This document shows, in pieces, positions 27,179-36,265 of a stretch of DNA of 64,000 nucleotides. A program made the translations under genes and the position numbers. Location of the stretch: assembly GCF_900230195.1 (NCBI RefSeq), contig NZ_OCNE01000002.1:534888-598887 (forward strand). The letters are read 5' to 3'. How positions within the stretch are numbered: position 1 is the stretch's first letter; the number at the start of each line of letters is the position of its first letter. The stretch comes from Streptomyces zhaozhouensis (GTDB lineage Bacteria; Actinomycetota; Actinomycetes; Streptomycetales; Streptomycetaceae). The notes under the pieces are model-generated. The model saw only the letters and a program-made list of their open reading frames with translations. It was not told where the DNA came from and did not search any database.

Positions 27179-29095
27179 TTGAGCAACGTGGCACGGCAGA
27201 CGTGGGACGTCGTGGTGGTGGGCGCCGGCGGCGCCGGGCTGCGGGCGGCGATCGAGGCGCGGGAGCAGGGACTGCGCACCGCCGTGATCTGCAAGTCCCT
27301 CTTCGGCAAGGCCCACACCGTGATGGCCGAGGGCGGCATCGCCGCCAGCATGGGCAACGTCAACGCGCGCGACGACTGGCGCACGCACTTCAGGGACACG
27401 CTGCGCGGCGGGAAGTTCCTCAACCACTGGCGGATGGCCGAGCTGCACGCGCGCGAGGCGCCCGACCGGGTGTGGGAGCTGGAGACCTGGGGCGCGCTCT
27501 TCGACCGGACCCGCGACGGACGGATCTCGCAGCGGAACTTCGGCGGCCACGAGTACCCGCGCCTGGCGCACGTCGGCGACCGGACCGGGCTGGAGCTGAT
27601 CCGCACCCTCCAGCAGCGGGTGGTCGCCCTCCAGCAGGAGGACTTCCGGGAGAGCGGGGACCACGAGGCGCGGCTGAGGATCTTCCAGGAGTGCACGGTC
27701 ACCCGGGTGCTGACCGAGGGCGGCGTTCCCGGCGGGCGGGTGGCCGGGGTCTTCGGCTACGCGCGCGAGTCGGGCACGTTCCTGGTGCTGGACGCGCCGG
27801 CGGTGGTGCTGGCCACCGGCGGGATCGGCAAGTCGTTCAAGGTGACCTCCAACTCCTGGGAGTACACGGGCGACGGGCACGCGCTGGCGCTGCTGGCCGG
27901 GGCGCCGCTGGTGAACATGGAGTTCGTGCAGTTCCACCCGACGGGCATGGTATGGCCGCCGTCGGTCAAGGGCATCCTGGTCACCGAGTCCGTGCGGGGC
28001 GACGGCGGGGTGCTGCGGAACAGCGCGGGCCGGCGGTTCATGTTCGACTACGTGCCGGAGGTGTTCCGCGCGCAGTACGCCGCCGACGAGGCCGAGGCCG
28101 ACGGCTGGTACGAGGACCCCGAGCACCACCGCCGCCCGCCCGAGCTGCTGCCCCGCGACGAGGTGGCGCGGGCGATCAACGCCGAGGTGAAGGCGGGGCG
28201 CGGCAGCCCGCACGGCGGGGTCTTCCTGGACGTGTCGACGCGGCTGCCGGCCGCCGAGATCGAGCGCCGGCTGCCGTCCATGCACCACCAGTTCAAGCAA
28301 CTGGCGGACGTGGACATCACCCGCGAGCCGATGGAGGTGGGCCCCACCTGCCACTACGTGATGGGCGGGGTCGACGTGGACCCCGACACGGCGGCGGCCA
28401 CCGGGGTGCCCGGACTCTTCGCCGCGGGCGAGGTGGCCGGCGGGATGCACGGCTCCAACCGGCTGGGCGGCAACTCCCTCTCCGACCTGCTGGTCTTCGG
28501 CCGCCGCGCCGGGCTGCACGCCGCGCTGCACGCCGGCGGGCTGGCGCCGGCGCGCCGGCCGCGCGCGGGCGACGCGCAGGTGGCGGCGGCCGAGGCGGAG
28601 GCGCTGCGGCCGTTCGGCGGGGCGGAGCAGGCGGGCGGCGGGGCGGAGCCGGAGAACCCGTACACGATCCACACCGAGCTGCAACGCACGATGAACGACC
28701 TGGTGGGCATCATCCGGCGGGACGCCGAGATGGCCGAGGCCCTGGAGCGACTGGCCGCGCTGCGCGCGCGGGCCGAACGCGTCGCCGTGGAGGGCCACCG
28801 GCAGTACAACCCGGGCTGGCACCTGGCGCTCGACCTGCGGAACATGCTGCTGGTCAGCGAGTGCGTGGCGTTGGCCGCGAGGGAACGCACCGAGTCGCGC
28901 GGCGGCCACACCCGCGACGACCACCCGGCGATGGACCCGGCCTGGCGCCGGGTCAACCTGCTGTGCGCGCTGCCGGAACCGGCGGCCGGGGTGCGGCTGA
29001 CCCGCCGCGGACTGCCGGCGATGCGGGCCGACCTGCTCGACCTCTTCGAGCGGGAAGAGCTGGCCAAGTACCTGACCGAAGAGGAGCTGACGTGA
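27179..29095 (+). CDS. sdhA: succinate dehydrogenase/fumarate reductase flavoprotein subunit
   Basis: This 638-residue subunit oxidises succinate to fumarate using covalent FAD. It has the dinucleotide-binding VVVVGAGGAGLRAA (residues 11-24) and the flavin-attachment region KAHTVMAEGG with His46. Substrate-site motifs include EFVQFHPTGMVWPP, RGDGGVLRN and HGSNRLGGNSLSDLLVFGRRAG. The C-terminal domain has the RTESRGGHTRDDHP motif. The start is TTG at 27179 with GGAG upstream; a GTG three codons later is possible. The gene overlaps sdhB by 4 bp (GTGA), so the two are translationally coupled. The Sdh1-like set lacks a separate SdhD. Confidence 0.92.
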   Translation: MSNVARQTWDVVVVGAGGAGLRAAIEAREQGLRTAVICKSLFGKAHTVMAEGGIAASMGNVNARDDWRTHFRDTLRGGKFLNHWRMAELHAREAPDRVWELETWGALFDRTRDGRISQRNFGGHEYPRLAHVGDRTGLELIRTLQQRVVALQQEDFRESGDHEARLRIFQECTVTRVLTEGGVPGGRVAGVFGYARESGTFLVLDAPAVVLATGGIGKSFKVTSNSWEYTGDGHALALLAGAPLVNMEFVQFHPTGMVWPPSVKGILVTESVRGDGGVLRNSAGRRFMFDYVPEVFRAQYAADEAEADGWYEDPEHHRRPPELLPRDEVARAINAEVKAGRGSPHGGVFLDVSTRLPAAEIERRLPSMHHQFKQLADVDITREPMEVGPTCHYVMGGVDVDPDTAAATGVPGLFAAGEVAGGMHGSNRLGGNSLSDLLVFGRRAGLHAALHAGGLAPARRPRAGDAQVAAAEAEALRPFGGAEQAGGGAEPENPYTIHTELQRTMNDLVGIIRRDAEMAEALERLAALRARAERVAVEGHRQYNPGWHLALDLRNMLLVSECVALAARERTESRGGHTRDDHPAMDPAWRRVNLLCALPEPAAGVRLTRRGLPAMRADLLDLFEREELAKYLTEEELT

Positions 29096-29958
29096 GCGAT
29101 TCCACGGACGATCCCACGGGCGGTCCCACGGACGATCCCAGGGCGGAGGCGACGGCCGACGGCGGGACGGGCGCGGGCGCGGGCCCGCCGCGCCGGGCGC
29201 GGCTGCGGATCTGGCGCGGCGACGGGCCCTCGGGGCGGCTGACCGACTACACGGTCGACGCGCACGAGGGCGAGGTGGTGCTCGACCTGATCCACCGGGT
29301 GCAGGCCACCCTGGCCCCCGACCTGGCGGTGCGCTGGAACTGCAAGGCGGGCAAGTGCGGTTCGTGCTCGGCGGAGATCAACGGGCGGCCACGGCTGCTG
29401 TGCATGACGCGGATGTCGCTGTTCGCCCCGGACGAGGTGCTGACGGTGACGCCGATGCGCACGTTCCCGGTGATCAGGGATCTGGTCACGGACGTGGGCT
29501 TCAACTACGCGAAGGCGCGGGAGATCCCGGCGTTCGTTCCCCCGCGCGGGCTCGGTCCCGGTGAGTACCGGATGAGCCAGGAGGACGTGGCGCGCTCGCA
29601 GGAGTTCCGCAAGTGCATCGAGTGCTTCCTCTGCCAGGACGTCTGTCACGTGGTACGCGACCACGAGGAGAACAAGGAGTCCTTCGCCGGGCCGCGCTTC
29701 CTGATGCGGGCGGCCGAGCTGGACACCCATCCGCTGGACGCGGCGGGCGAGCGGGGGCTTGACCGCGCGCGCGACGCGCAGAAGGAGCACGGGCTCGGTT
29801 TCTGCAACATCACCAAGTGCTGCACCGAGGTCTGCCCCGAGTCGATCAGGATCACGGACAACGCGCTGATCCCCCTCAAGGAACGCGCGGTGGACCGCGC
29901 GTACGACCCGCTGGTGTGGCTGGGCTCCCGGATCCGGCGGCGCCGGCGCGACGACTAG
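29092..29958 (+). CDS. sdhB: succinate dehydrogenase/fumarate reductase iron-sulfur subunit
   Basis: SdhB carries electrons from the flavin to the membrane anchor. After a disordered 40-residue Asp/Thr/Gly N-terminus, the 288-residue protein has a ferredoxin-like domain with the [2Fe-2S] pattern CKAGKCGSC plus a later Cys. The second domain has CIECFLCQDVC followed by CNITKCCTEVCPESI, which together ligate two further clusters. The double Cys (KCCTEVCP) is a feature of the Sdh1-like group. The GTG at 29092 overlaps the sdhA stop. The gene ends in an Arg-rich tail. Confidence 0.92.
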   Translation: MSDSTDDPTGGPTDDPRAEATADGGTGAGAGPPRRARLRIWRGDGPSGRLTDYTVDAHEGEVVLDLIHRVQATLAPDLAVRWNCKAGKCGSCSAEINGRPRLLCMTRMSLFAPDEVLTVTPMRTFPVIRDLVTDVGFNYAKAREIPAFVPPRGLGPGEYRMSQEDVARSQEFRKCIECFLCQDVCHVVRDHEENKESFAGPRFLMRAAELDTHPLDAAGERGLDRARDAQKEHGLGFCNITKCCTEVCPESIRITDNALIPLKERAVDRAYDPLVWLGSRIRRRRRDD

Positions 29959-30047
29959 GGTCACGCCGGCGGGGCGGCGCACGGGGGGAGCACGATGCGT
30001 GCGCCGGCGCATACCACCAACGCTGTGGCCTGAACCGTGTGCGCTGG

Positions 30048-30072
30048 GTAAGGCGCTGGCGTAAGGTCTGGC
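30048..30072. repeat. imperfect 12-13 bp direct repeat upstream of SPOR-like gene
   Basis: GTAAGGCGCTGGC is followed directly by GTAAGGTCTGGC, ending 23 bp before the start of the small gene. It lies where a promoter or activator site would be expected; nothing more can be said. Confidence 0.4.
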
Positions 30073-30094
30073 ATATGCGGAGGTGGGGTGAGGG

Positions 30095-30301
30095 ATGAAC
30101 GGCAGCATTTTGCACCCGTGGCAGGTGATCCGTCAGGAGAAGAACGGCAGCCGCTACCGGATAGGGCGGTGCGCCACCAGGTCCGAGGCTCAGCGCCTCA
30201 TCGAACGGTTGCGCGCCGGCGGCGCCGAGGCGCCTCCGGCGCATCCGGACGTCGACTACCTCGTGGAGCGGGTGGAGGCCCAGGGACGCGGGCGCCGCTG
30301 A
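30095..30301 (+). CDS. small SPOR-like protein
   Basis: This 68-residue protein begins with ATG after GGTGAGGG. The middle (WQVIRQEKNGSRYRIGRCATRSEAQRLIERL) has the beta-hairpin plus helix pattern of a short SPOR-like domain, with the basic RYRIGR strand and the EAQRLIERL helix. It resembles small SPOR-domain proteins annotated in Streptomyces; real SPOR domains bind denuded peptidoglycan, but this protein has no signal peptide or membrane segment, so that role is doubtful. It stands alone between sdhB and the PP2C gene on the same strand. Confidence 0.7.
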   Translation: MNGSILHPWQVIRQEKNGSRYRIGRCATRSEAQRLIERLRAGGAEAPPAHPDVDYLVERVEAQGRGRR

Positions 30302-30324
30302 CCCCAGGCACAATCGGGTATAAG
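30297..30324 (+). promoter_or_regulatory. candidate promoter of the PP2C gene
   Basis: TATAAG (30319-30324) is a good -10, with GCTGAC (30297-30302) 16 bp upstream as a weak -35. The start TTG at 30387 is about 60 bp downstream. The -35 overlaps the end of the preceding gene. Confidence 0.4.
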
Positions 30325-30386
30325 GGACATTCATCCCTGCTTCGCCGGGCCGGCCGGCGAAGGCACCCGACGGGGGACGTGGAGCG

Positions 30387-32843
30387 TTGCACAGAGAACC
30401 GGCCCACCCGGACAACCCGTCCGGCGCCCAGCGCTCGCTGCTGGACATCCTCCGCTTCGGCTTCCTGATGCTGGACGAGGCGGACCGGGTCGTGCTGTGG
30501 AGCCCCACCCTCGACGAGATCCTGGGGCGATCCCAACAGCGGACCCTCGGCACCCGACTGGCCGAGCTGCTCGTCACCGAGGACGACGGGACGCCACCGC
30601 TCACCCACCGGCGGGTCCTGGCCGACGGCGGCTGGCGCGGGATGCTGCGGATGCGCCACGCGGACGGCTCGGGCGTGCTCATGGAGTGCCGCGCCTACCC
30701 GCTGGGCGAGGACGACGAGGGCCCGCTCATTCTGGCCAATCTCCTCGAGGTCGGCGAGATGCTGGACGTCGAACAGGACCTGGCCGCGCTTGAGGGCCTG
30801 TTCACGGCCTCGCCGCTCGGCATCGCCATCTTCGACACCGAGCTGCGCTATGTCCGGGCCAACGACGCGCTGCGCCGGCTCCAGGACGTCGGCGACCGGG
30901 AGCTGCGCGGCCGGACCGTCCTCGACGTGCTGCCCGACCCGACCGCCCAGGAGCTCTACCGGGTGCAGCGCGAGGTCCTCGTCACCGGTCAGCCCGTGAC
31001 CAACCTGGTCCTGTCCTCCCCCGACGGCCAGGGCGCCCAGTCCCTCTCCCTCGGTCAGCTGCTGGGCAGGGACGGCAAGCCGCTCGGCGTCAGCTGCACC
31101 GTGATGGACATCAGCGACCGGCGCGAGGCGCTGGACAAGATCGAACGGGCCCGCCAACGGCTCGCGCTCCTCAACGACGTGGGCAACGCCATGAGCGACC
31201 TGCTCGACGTGCGCCGGATCGCGGAGGCCCTGGCCAAGCAGCTGGTGCCCAGGTTCGGCGACTACTCCAGCGTCCAACTGCTCGCCCCCCTGGCCACCGG
31301 CGGCGACCCGGTCCCCGTCGGGGTGCTCGGCGAGGCCGAGCTGGTGCAGCTGAGCGTCGCCGCCAAGCGCCACACCGAGGCCATCGACCGGCTGCTCGGC
31401 GTCGGCAGGTCCGAGTCCTTCCCTCCGACACCACTGCTCGCCGGGGCGCTCGCCCGGGGCGAGTCCGACCTGACCGAGTCGCAGGAAGCCCTGGTGGAGG
31501 GGCTTCCCGAGGACTCCCCGATGGTCGAGTCCGTCGTCGGCCTCGGCATCCACTCCATGCTCACCCTGCCGCTGCGGGCACGCGGCACCACGCTGGGCGT
31601 GCTGCTGATCAGCCGCGCCGGGAAGCGCACCTCGTTCGACCGCGACGACCTGGCCCTGGCCACCGAGGTCGCGGCCCGCGCCGCCGTCTCGTTGGACAAC
31701 GCGCGGCTCTACGCCAGGGAGCGCGAGGGCGCGCTGATGCTGCAACGCAGCCTGCTCCCCCAGTGGCTTCCCGAGCTGCCCGGCGTCTCGGTCAGCCACC
31801 GCTACGTGCCCAGCGCCAGCGGGGCGGAGATCGGCGGCGACTGGTTCGACGTGATCCCGCTCGCCGGCGGCCGGATCGCGTTCGTCATCGGCGACGTGAC
31901 CGGCCACGGCCTGCGCGCCGCCGCCACCATGGGCCAGCTGCGGACCGCGGTGCGCACCCTGGCCACCCTCGACCTGGCCCCCTCCGAGCTGCTGCGGCGG
32001 ATCAACGACCTCGGCGAGGACATCGCCCAGCACCCCGACGACCCGATGATGGCCACCTGCGCCTACGCCGTCTACGACCCGGCCAGCCGGATCTGCACCA
32101 TCGCCAAGGCCGGCCATCTGCCACCGGTGCTGGTCGGCAGGGAGGACGGCGACGCCTGGCGGGCGCGGCCACTGGACCTGCCCGCCGGGATGCCGCTCGG
32201 GGTGAGCGGCACCTCGTTCGAGGAGCGCCGCATCGAACTCCCCGAGGACACCCTGCTGGTCCTCTACACCGACGGGCTGATCGAGACCAGGGACGAGGAC
32301 CTGGGCGTCGGCCTGGACCGGCTGTGCGCCCTGCTGGAACGCGTCACCGGCTCCGACGTGCCGCTCGGCCTGGTCTGCGACCACCTGATCGGCGCACTGC
32401 GCCCCCACAACCAGGACCACGACTCCGACGACGTCGCCCTGCTGATCGCCCGCCTCGGCGGGCTGCCGGCCGACCGGCTGGCCACCTGGACGTTCCCCGC
32501 CGAACGCAGCATGGTCCGCGAGGCGCGCGGCGCCGTGGTGGCGACGCTGCGCGAGTGGGGCCTGGACAACCTGGCCGAGCAGGCGGAGCTGCTTGTCAGC
32601 GAGGTGGTCACCAACGCCGTCCGGCACGCGCGCGGCCCCGTGGAGGTGCGCGTGGTGCGCGGTTCCTCGCTGCTGGTCGAGGTCACCGACCCGGTGGCCG
32701 ACCCGCCGCGCGAGCGAACGGCCACCCCCGAGGACGAGGGTGGCCGTGGCCTGTCGCTGGTCTCCCGGGAATCCCGCCGGTGGGGGACCCGGCGGGGGCC
32801 GGCCGGGAAGACCGTCTGGTTCGAGCTCACCACCGGCCCCTGA
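30387..32843 (+). CDS. PAS/GAF/SpoIIE-type PP2C phosphatase with anti-sigma-factor kinase-like domain
   Basis: The 818-residue soluble regulator has several domains in order. A PAS domain at about residues 18-125 is followed by a second PAS at about 130-245 (LFTASPLGIAIFDTELRYVRAND). A GAF domain covers about 265-440 (DDLALATEVAARAAVSLDNARLYARERE marks its end). The SpoIIE-type PP2C domain at about 450-655 has GGDWFDVIPLAGGRIAFVIGDVTGHG and LLVLYTDGLIETRD. A HATPase domain at about 675-815 has ELLVSEVVTNAVRHARGP and DEGGRGLSLVS. Such proteins control sigma factors through anti-anti-sigma dephosphorylation. The TTG start is inferred from GGGGGA upstream. Its partner is not in this window. Confidence 0.85.
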   Translation: MHREPAHPDNPSGAQRSLLDILRFGFLMLDEADRVVLWSPTLDEILGRSQQRTLGTRLAELLVTEDDGTPPLTHRRVLADGGWRGMLRMRHADGSGVLMECRAYPLGEDDEGPLILANLLEVGEMLDVEQDLAALEGLFTASPLGIAIFDTELRYVRANDALRRLQDVGDRELRGRTVLDVLPDPTAQELYRVQREVLVTGQPVTNLVLSSPDGQGAQSLSLGQLLGRDGKPLGVSCTVMDISDRREALDKIERARQRLALLNDVGNAMSDLLDVRRIAEALAKQLVPRFGDYSSVQLLAPLATGGDPVPVGVLGEAELVQLSVAAKRHTEAIDRLLGVGRSESFPPTPLLAGALARGESDLTESQEALVEGLPEDSPMVESVVGLGIHSMLTLPLRARGTTLGVLLISRAGKRTSFDRDDLALATEVAARAAVSLDNARLYAREREGALMLQRSLLPQWLPELPGVSVSHRYVPSASGAEIGGDWFDVIPLAGGRIAFVIGDVTGHGLRAAATMGQLRTAVRTLATLDLAPSELLRRINDLGEDIAQHPDDPMMATCAYAVYDPASRICTIAKAGHLPPVLVGREDGDAWRARPLDLPAGMPLGVSGTSFEERRIELPEDTLLVLYTDGLIETRDEDLGVGLDRLCALLERVTGSDVPLGLVCDHLIGALRPHNQDHDSDDVALLIARLGGLPADRLATWTFPAERSMVREARGAVVATLREWGLDNLAEQAELLVSEVVTNAVRHARGPVEVRVVRGSSLLVEVTDPVADPPRERTATPEDEGGRGLSLVSRESRRWGTRRGPAGKTVWFELTTGP

Positions 32844-32856
32844 GCGCCCGCGGCGC

Positions 32857-34236
32857 TCAGGCGGCCAGCGCCGCTTCGACGGCGGAGGAGCGGCGCACCA
32901 CCCGGCGGGCGGTGCCGACACTGGCGACCAGCGTCACCAGGAAGGCGACCACGACCACCGCGCCCTGGATCACCCAGACCCAGCCGTCGTCCGGCACCCA
33001 GGCGTCGGCCCTGGCCTGCCCGAAGGGCATCAGCCCGACGCCCGCGGCGACCAGCCCGGCCACGATGCCCGTGGCGGCGACCAGCAGCGCCTCCAGCGCC
33101 ACCGTCCAGAACACCTGGCGGGGCGTCGCGCCGGCCAGCCGCTGCTGGCCGAACTCCCGCCGCCGGAACGACGTGGCCGAGACCAGGGTGTTGACCAGCA
33201 TGATGCAGCAGAAGGCGACGATGATGCCGACGACCACGTAGTTCATGGTCTCCATGGTCTGGCTCGACTCGTCCGCCACCAGGCCCTCGGCCCGCAGCTG
33301 GAGGTTCTCCACCCGCTGCATCGAGAGGGTGCCGGCCGCCGTCCCGGTGAAGAGCGCCACCGGCGCCACCGCGCGGGCCAGCTCCCCCGTCCGCTGCCGC
33401 ACGTTGCGCGCCGCCAGCTCGCCGGGCACCCCGCCCAGCAGCCGCAGCGCCCAGCCCAGGGCGACCGTCACGCCGCGCAGCAGCACCGGCGCCAGCAGCG
33501 CCATCGTGACGGAGGCGGCGACCACCGCCGGGCCGGCGCCGGTCATCACGTCGGGACCCTCGCCGTCCAGCACGGTCAGCACCGCCGTGCCGGAGCCCGC
33601 GGTGGCCAGGAGCGCCAACAGCGTCAGGACCCAGCGCGTCCTGCCCATCAGCGGCTCCTCACCACCGGCGCCCGAGGCGTCGGCCATGGCCTCCACCGCC
33701 CGCATCGCGGTCGCCCTGCGGGCCGTGATCAGCGCGCCGATCACCGCGGCGACCATCGCGTTGGCCATGCCCATGGTGATCGCGACCGGCCCGAAGGCGT
33801 GGCTGACGCCCTCGTCGACCTGGCCGGTCTCCTTCAGCGCCTCGAACAGCAGTTGCCCGAGCCCCATCGCCGGCACGATCGCGGCGACGGCGGCGAGCGC
33901 CGCCAGCACCACCGTCTCCCCGACCACCAGCCGCCGCACCTGCGTCGGGGTGGCGCCGATGCTCTTCAGCAGCGCCATCTCCCTGGACCGCTGGCGCACC
34001 GTCAGCGACATCGTGGAGACCACGGCGAAGACCACCAGCGCCAGCCCCCACCCGCCCACGACGAACGCCATGGTCTCCAGCGTCTCCTTGCTCTGGTCGG
34101 GCACGCCCGGCTCGCCCGCCGTGTCCAGCAGCGAACCGAAGGCCATCACCATGGCGGCGCCGAAGAAGACGGCCAGAAAGCCGGCCACGAACCTGCCCGG
34201 CCGCTTGACCAGGGAACGCGTCGTCAGCTGGAACAT
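32857..34236 (-). CDS. FtsX-like ABC transporter permease
   Basis: This 459-residue membrane protein starts MFQLTTRSLVKRPGRFVAGFLAVFFGAA, an FtsX/MacB-type N-terminus. A first FtsX domain covers about residues 55-180 (REMALLKSIGATPTQVRRLVVGE) and a second about 325-440 (RREFGQQRLAGATPRQVFWTVALEALLV), so both halves of the permease are in one chain. It lies 1 bp after the stop of the ATPase gene (TGACATG), so they are coupled. The system is likely an exporter or mechanotransmitter for lipids, peptides or drugs. It ends 14 bp from the converging PP2C gene. Confidence 0.82.
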   Translation of the reverse strand: MFQLTTRSLVKRPGRFVAGFLAVFFGAAMVMAFGSLLDTAGEPGVPDQSKETLETMAFVVGGWGLALVVFAVVSTMSLTVRQRSREMALLKSIGATPTQVRRLVVGETVVLAALAAVAAIVPAMGLGQLLFEALKETGQVDEGVSHAFGPVAITMGMANAMVAAVIGALITARRATAMRAVEAMADASGAGGEEPLMGRTRWVLTLLALLATAGSGTAVLTVLDGEGPDVMTGAGPAVVAASVTMALLAPVLLRGVTVALGWALRLLGGVPGELAARNVRQRTGELARAVAPVALFTGTAAGTLSMQRVENLQLRAEGLVADESSQTMETMNYVVVGIIVAFCCIMLVNTLVSATSFRRREFGQQRLAGATPRQVFWTVALEALLVAATGIVAGLVAAGVGLMPFGQARADAWVPDDGWVWVIQGAVVVVAFLVTLVASVGTARRVVRRSSAVEAALAA

Positions 34237-34237
34237 G

Positions 34238-35050
34238 TCAGACCCCCACGCCCTGCGCCGCGACCGGGCTGTCCTCGGCGTCCCAGGCGCCCAGCCTGGT
34301 CATCCGCTCGGCGACCTCCTCGGCGGTCGGCCGCTGGAGGGCGCCGGCGAGCCGGCCGTCGGCCAGGAAGATCACCTGATCCGCGTAGGACGCGGCCACC
34401 GGGTCGTGGGTCACCATCACCACGGTGCGGCCGTAGTCGCGCACCGCCTGGGTGAGCAGCCCCAGCACCTCGCGGGCGCTGCGGGTGTCCAGCGCGCCGG
34501 TCGGCTCGTCGGCGAAGACCACCTCGGGCTCGGTGACCAGCGCCCGCGCGATGGCGACCCGCTGCTGCTGGCCACCGGAGAGCTGCGCCGGCAGATGCCG
34601 CAGCCGCCCGCCGAGGCCCAACCGCTCCAGCACGGAGACGGCCTTGGCCCGGTTGACCTTGGTGCCGGCCAGCTTCGACGGCAGCAGCACGTTCTGCAGG
34701 ACCGTCAGCGTCGGCAGCAGGTTGAACTGCTGGAAGATGAAGCCGATCCGCTGCCGGCGCAGCCGGGTCAGCTCCGCCTCGCTGTTGCCCGCCAGCTCGG
34801 CGCCGGCCACCACGACCAGCCCACCCGACGGCTGGTCCAGGCCCGCCGCACACTGCAGAAGCGTGCTCTTGCCGGAGCCGGAGGGGCCCATCACCGCGGT
34901 GAAGGAGCCCGTCGGCAGGGAGAGCGTCACCCCGTCCAGCGCCCTGACGGCCGTCTCGTCGCCGCCGCCGCGCCCGTACACCTTGCTCACCGAGACCAGC
35001 CGCAACGCCTCGGGCGCGCCCGCCGCCGCCTCGTCCGTCACTCGGAACAT
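34238..35050 (-). CDS. ABC transporter ATPase, LolD/MacB type
   Basis: This 270-residue ATPase partners the FtsX-like permease. It has Walker [11 protein letters not shown]-loop [20 protein letters not shown], signature [15 protein letters not shown], Walker [13 protein letters not shown] and VTHDPVAA. The FQQFNLLP and EPTGALD motifs are typical of LolD/MacB-type ATPases. I take the ATG at 35050; a longer reading to 35101 has a basic extension with no family support. GAAGGGCGG lies upstream. A divergent GntR gene is not its immediate neighbour; 170 bp of apparently non-coding DNA separates it from the end of the GntR gene. Confidence 0.87.
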   Translation of the reverse strand: MFRVTDEAAAGAPEALRLVSVSKVYGRGGGDETAVRALDGVTLSLPTGSFTAVMGPSGSGKSTLLQCAAGLDQPSGGLVVVAGAELAGNSEAELTRLRRQRIGFIFQQFNLLPTLTVLQNVLLPSKLAGTKVNRAKAVSVLERLGLGGRLRHLPAQLSGGQQQRVAIARALVTEPEVVFADEPTGALDTRSAREVLGLLTQAVRDYGRTVVMVTHDPVAASYADQVIFLADGRLAGALQRPTAEEVAERMTRLGAWDAEDSPVAAQGVGV

Positions 35051-35220
35051 CGCTTTCCGCCCTTCTCCTCCGGTGTGGCGGCTACGTCTGCCGTCACCCA
35101 TGACGCTACGGAGAGCGGGGGCCGGTCACGATGGGCGCAGGCACCGAACCGGGGGTGGCCCTGACGACGGGCGGGGGTGTCGCTGACACCACCCCGGGCG
35201 GGGGCCGAGGCACCGCGGGC

Positions 35221-35973
35221 TCAGCGAACGGGCAGGTGGTAGGCGACGCGGAAGCGGTCGGCGGGGACCACCACGTCGGCCGTCTCCACCGGGAGGCAGC
35301 CGGCCCGGTAGGTGCGGCTGACCACCAGCACCGGGTGTCCCGGAAGCCCGCCGAGCACCCGGGCCTCGGCCGCCAGCGCCGGCCTGGCCTCCACCTCCTC
35401 GGCGACGTTGTCCACGATCACGTCGATCGCGGCCATCCGCTCCACCACCCCGCGCCCGGCCAGCGGGCCCTGCTCCGGCAGCATCACGGGCGTGCGGCCC
35501 GTCAGCCGCAGCGGCTCCCAGGAGGTGGAGGACATCGCCGGCTCGGTGCCGACCCGGAAGACGTAACGCGTGCACATCACCGGCTCGCCCGCGTCGATGC
35601 CCAGCCGCTCGGCGATGCCGGGCGCCGCCTCCACGCGCTCGCTGCGCGCCTCCCAGGTGCCGCGCACCCGCTCGTCGGCCTGCTCCTGCCGGAACGGGGT
35701 GCAGTCCCCCAATGTGCGGTACCCACTACGGGTGATCGTGCGCGGCACCGGCCGCTCGCGCACATAGGTGCCGGAACCCGAGCGCCCCTCGACCAGGCCC
35801 TCCGCCATCAGGACCTTCCGCGCCTCCAGGGCCACGGTGTCCGAGACGCCGTAGGTGGAGCGGATGCTGGCCTGGGACGGGAGCCGCGTGTGCGGCGGCA
35901 GGGTCCCGTCGGCGATCTGCTGTCGAAGGTCGTCCGCGACTCGGAGATACGCGGGCTGTTCACCGAATGCCAC
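35221..35973 (-). CDS. GntR-family regulator, HutC/UTRA subfamily
   Basis: The 250-residue transcription factor has a winged helix at about residues 5-70 (YLRVADDLRQQIADGTLPPHTRLPSQ, RKVLMAEGLVEGRSGSGTYV). A UTRA ligand-binding domain follows from about 95 to 245, ending YLPVR-like at HLPVR. I place the start at the GTG at 35973, 6 bp after GGGAGGGG; any longer reading would run through the AT-rich promoter region. GntR-HutC proteins repress nearby genes and respond to small metabolites. The divergent CDF transporter gene begins 290 bp away, but nothing proves it is the target. Confidence 0.85.
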   Translation of the reverse strand: MAFGEQPAYLRVADDLRQQIADGTLPPHTRLPSQASIRSTYGVSDTVALEARKVLMAEGLVEGRSGSGTYVRERPVPRTITRSGYRTLGDCTPFRQEQADERVRGTWEARSERVEAAPGIAERLGIDAGEPVMCTRYVFRVGTEPAMSSTSWEPLRLTGRTPVMLPEQGPLAGRGVVERMAAIDVIVDNVAEEVEARPALAAEARVLGGLPGHPVLVVSRTYRAGCLPVETADVVVPADRFRVAYHLPVR

Positions 35974-35998
35974 GAGCCCCTCCCACAGGTGCTTCCGA

Positions 35999-36029
35999 TT
36001 TATGCTGACAAACAGCAACAGCTTGACAA
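35999..36029 (-). promoter_or_regulatory. candidate GntR promoter with TGACAA repeats
   Basis: TTGTCA (36024-36029) and CATAAA (35999-36004) on the minus strand lie 19 bp apart, about 25 bp before the GntR start. TGACAA appears twice on the plus strand 18 bp apart (36006-36011 and 36024-36029), each next to CAG/AACAG. The stretch is AT-rich and could include autoregulatory half-sites. Confidence 0.35.
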
Positions 36030-36265
36030 CAGAAAGTTGCCAGCCGCAAGAAACGGCCAAAGTTTCACTCGAAGTGATGACCGTGGCTTCACAGGGCCCG
36101 CTCCCCGTGCTCCGCACCCCTACCGATGGGCAAAGCTTTCGTACGGAAGTCCGGCGGGAACCGATCCGCCCCTCCCCGGCTGACAGAATGTGCCGACGTT
36201 TCAGCGGCCCCGCCGACCACCGCGCCGGCCCGGCCCACGGGGAGATCGGGAAGGGGCGCGGCATC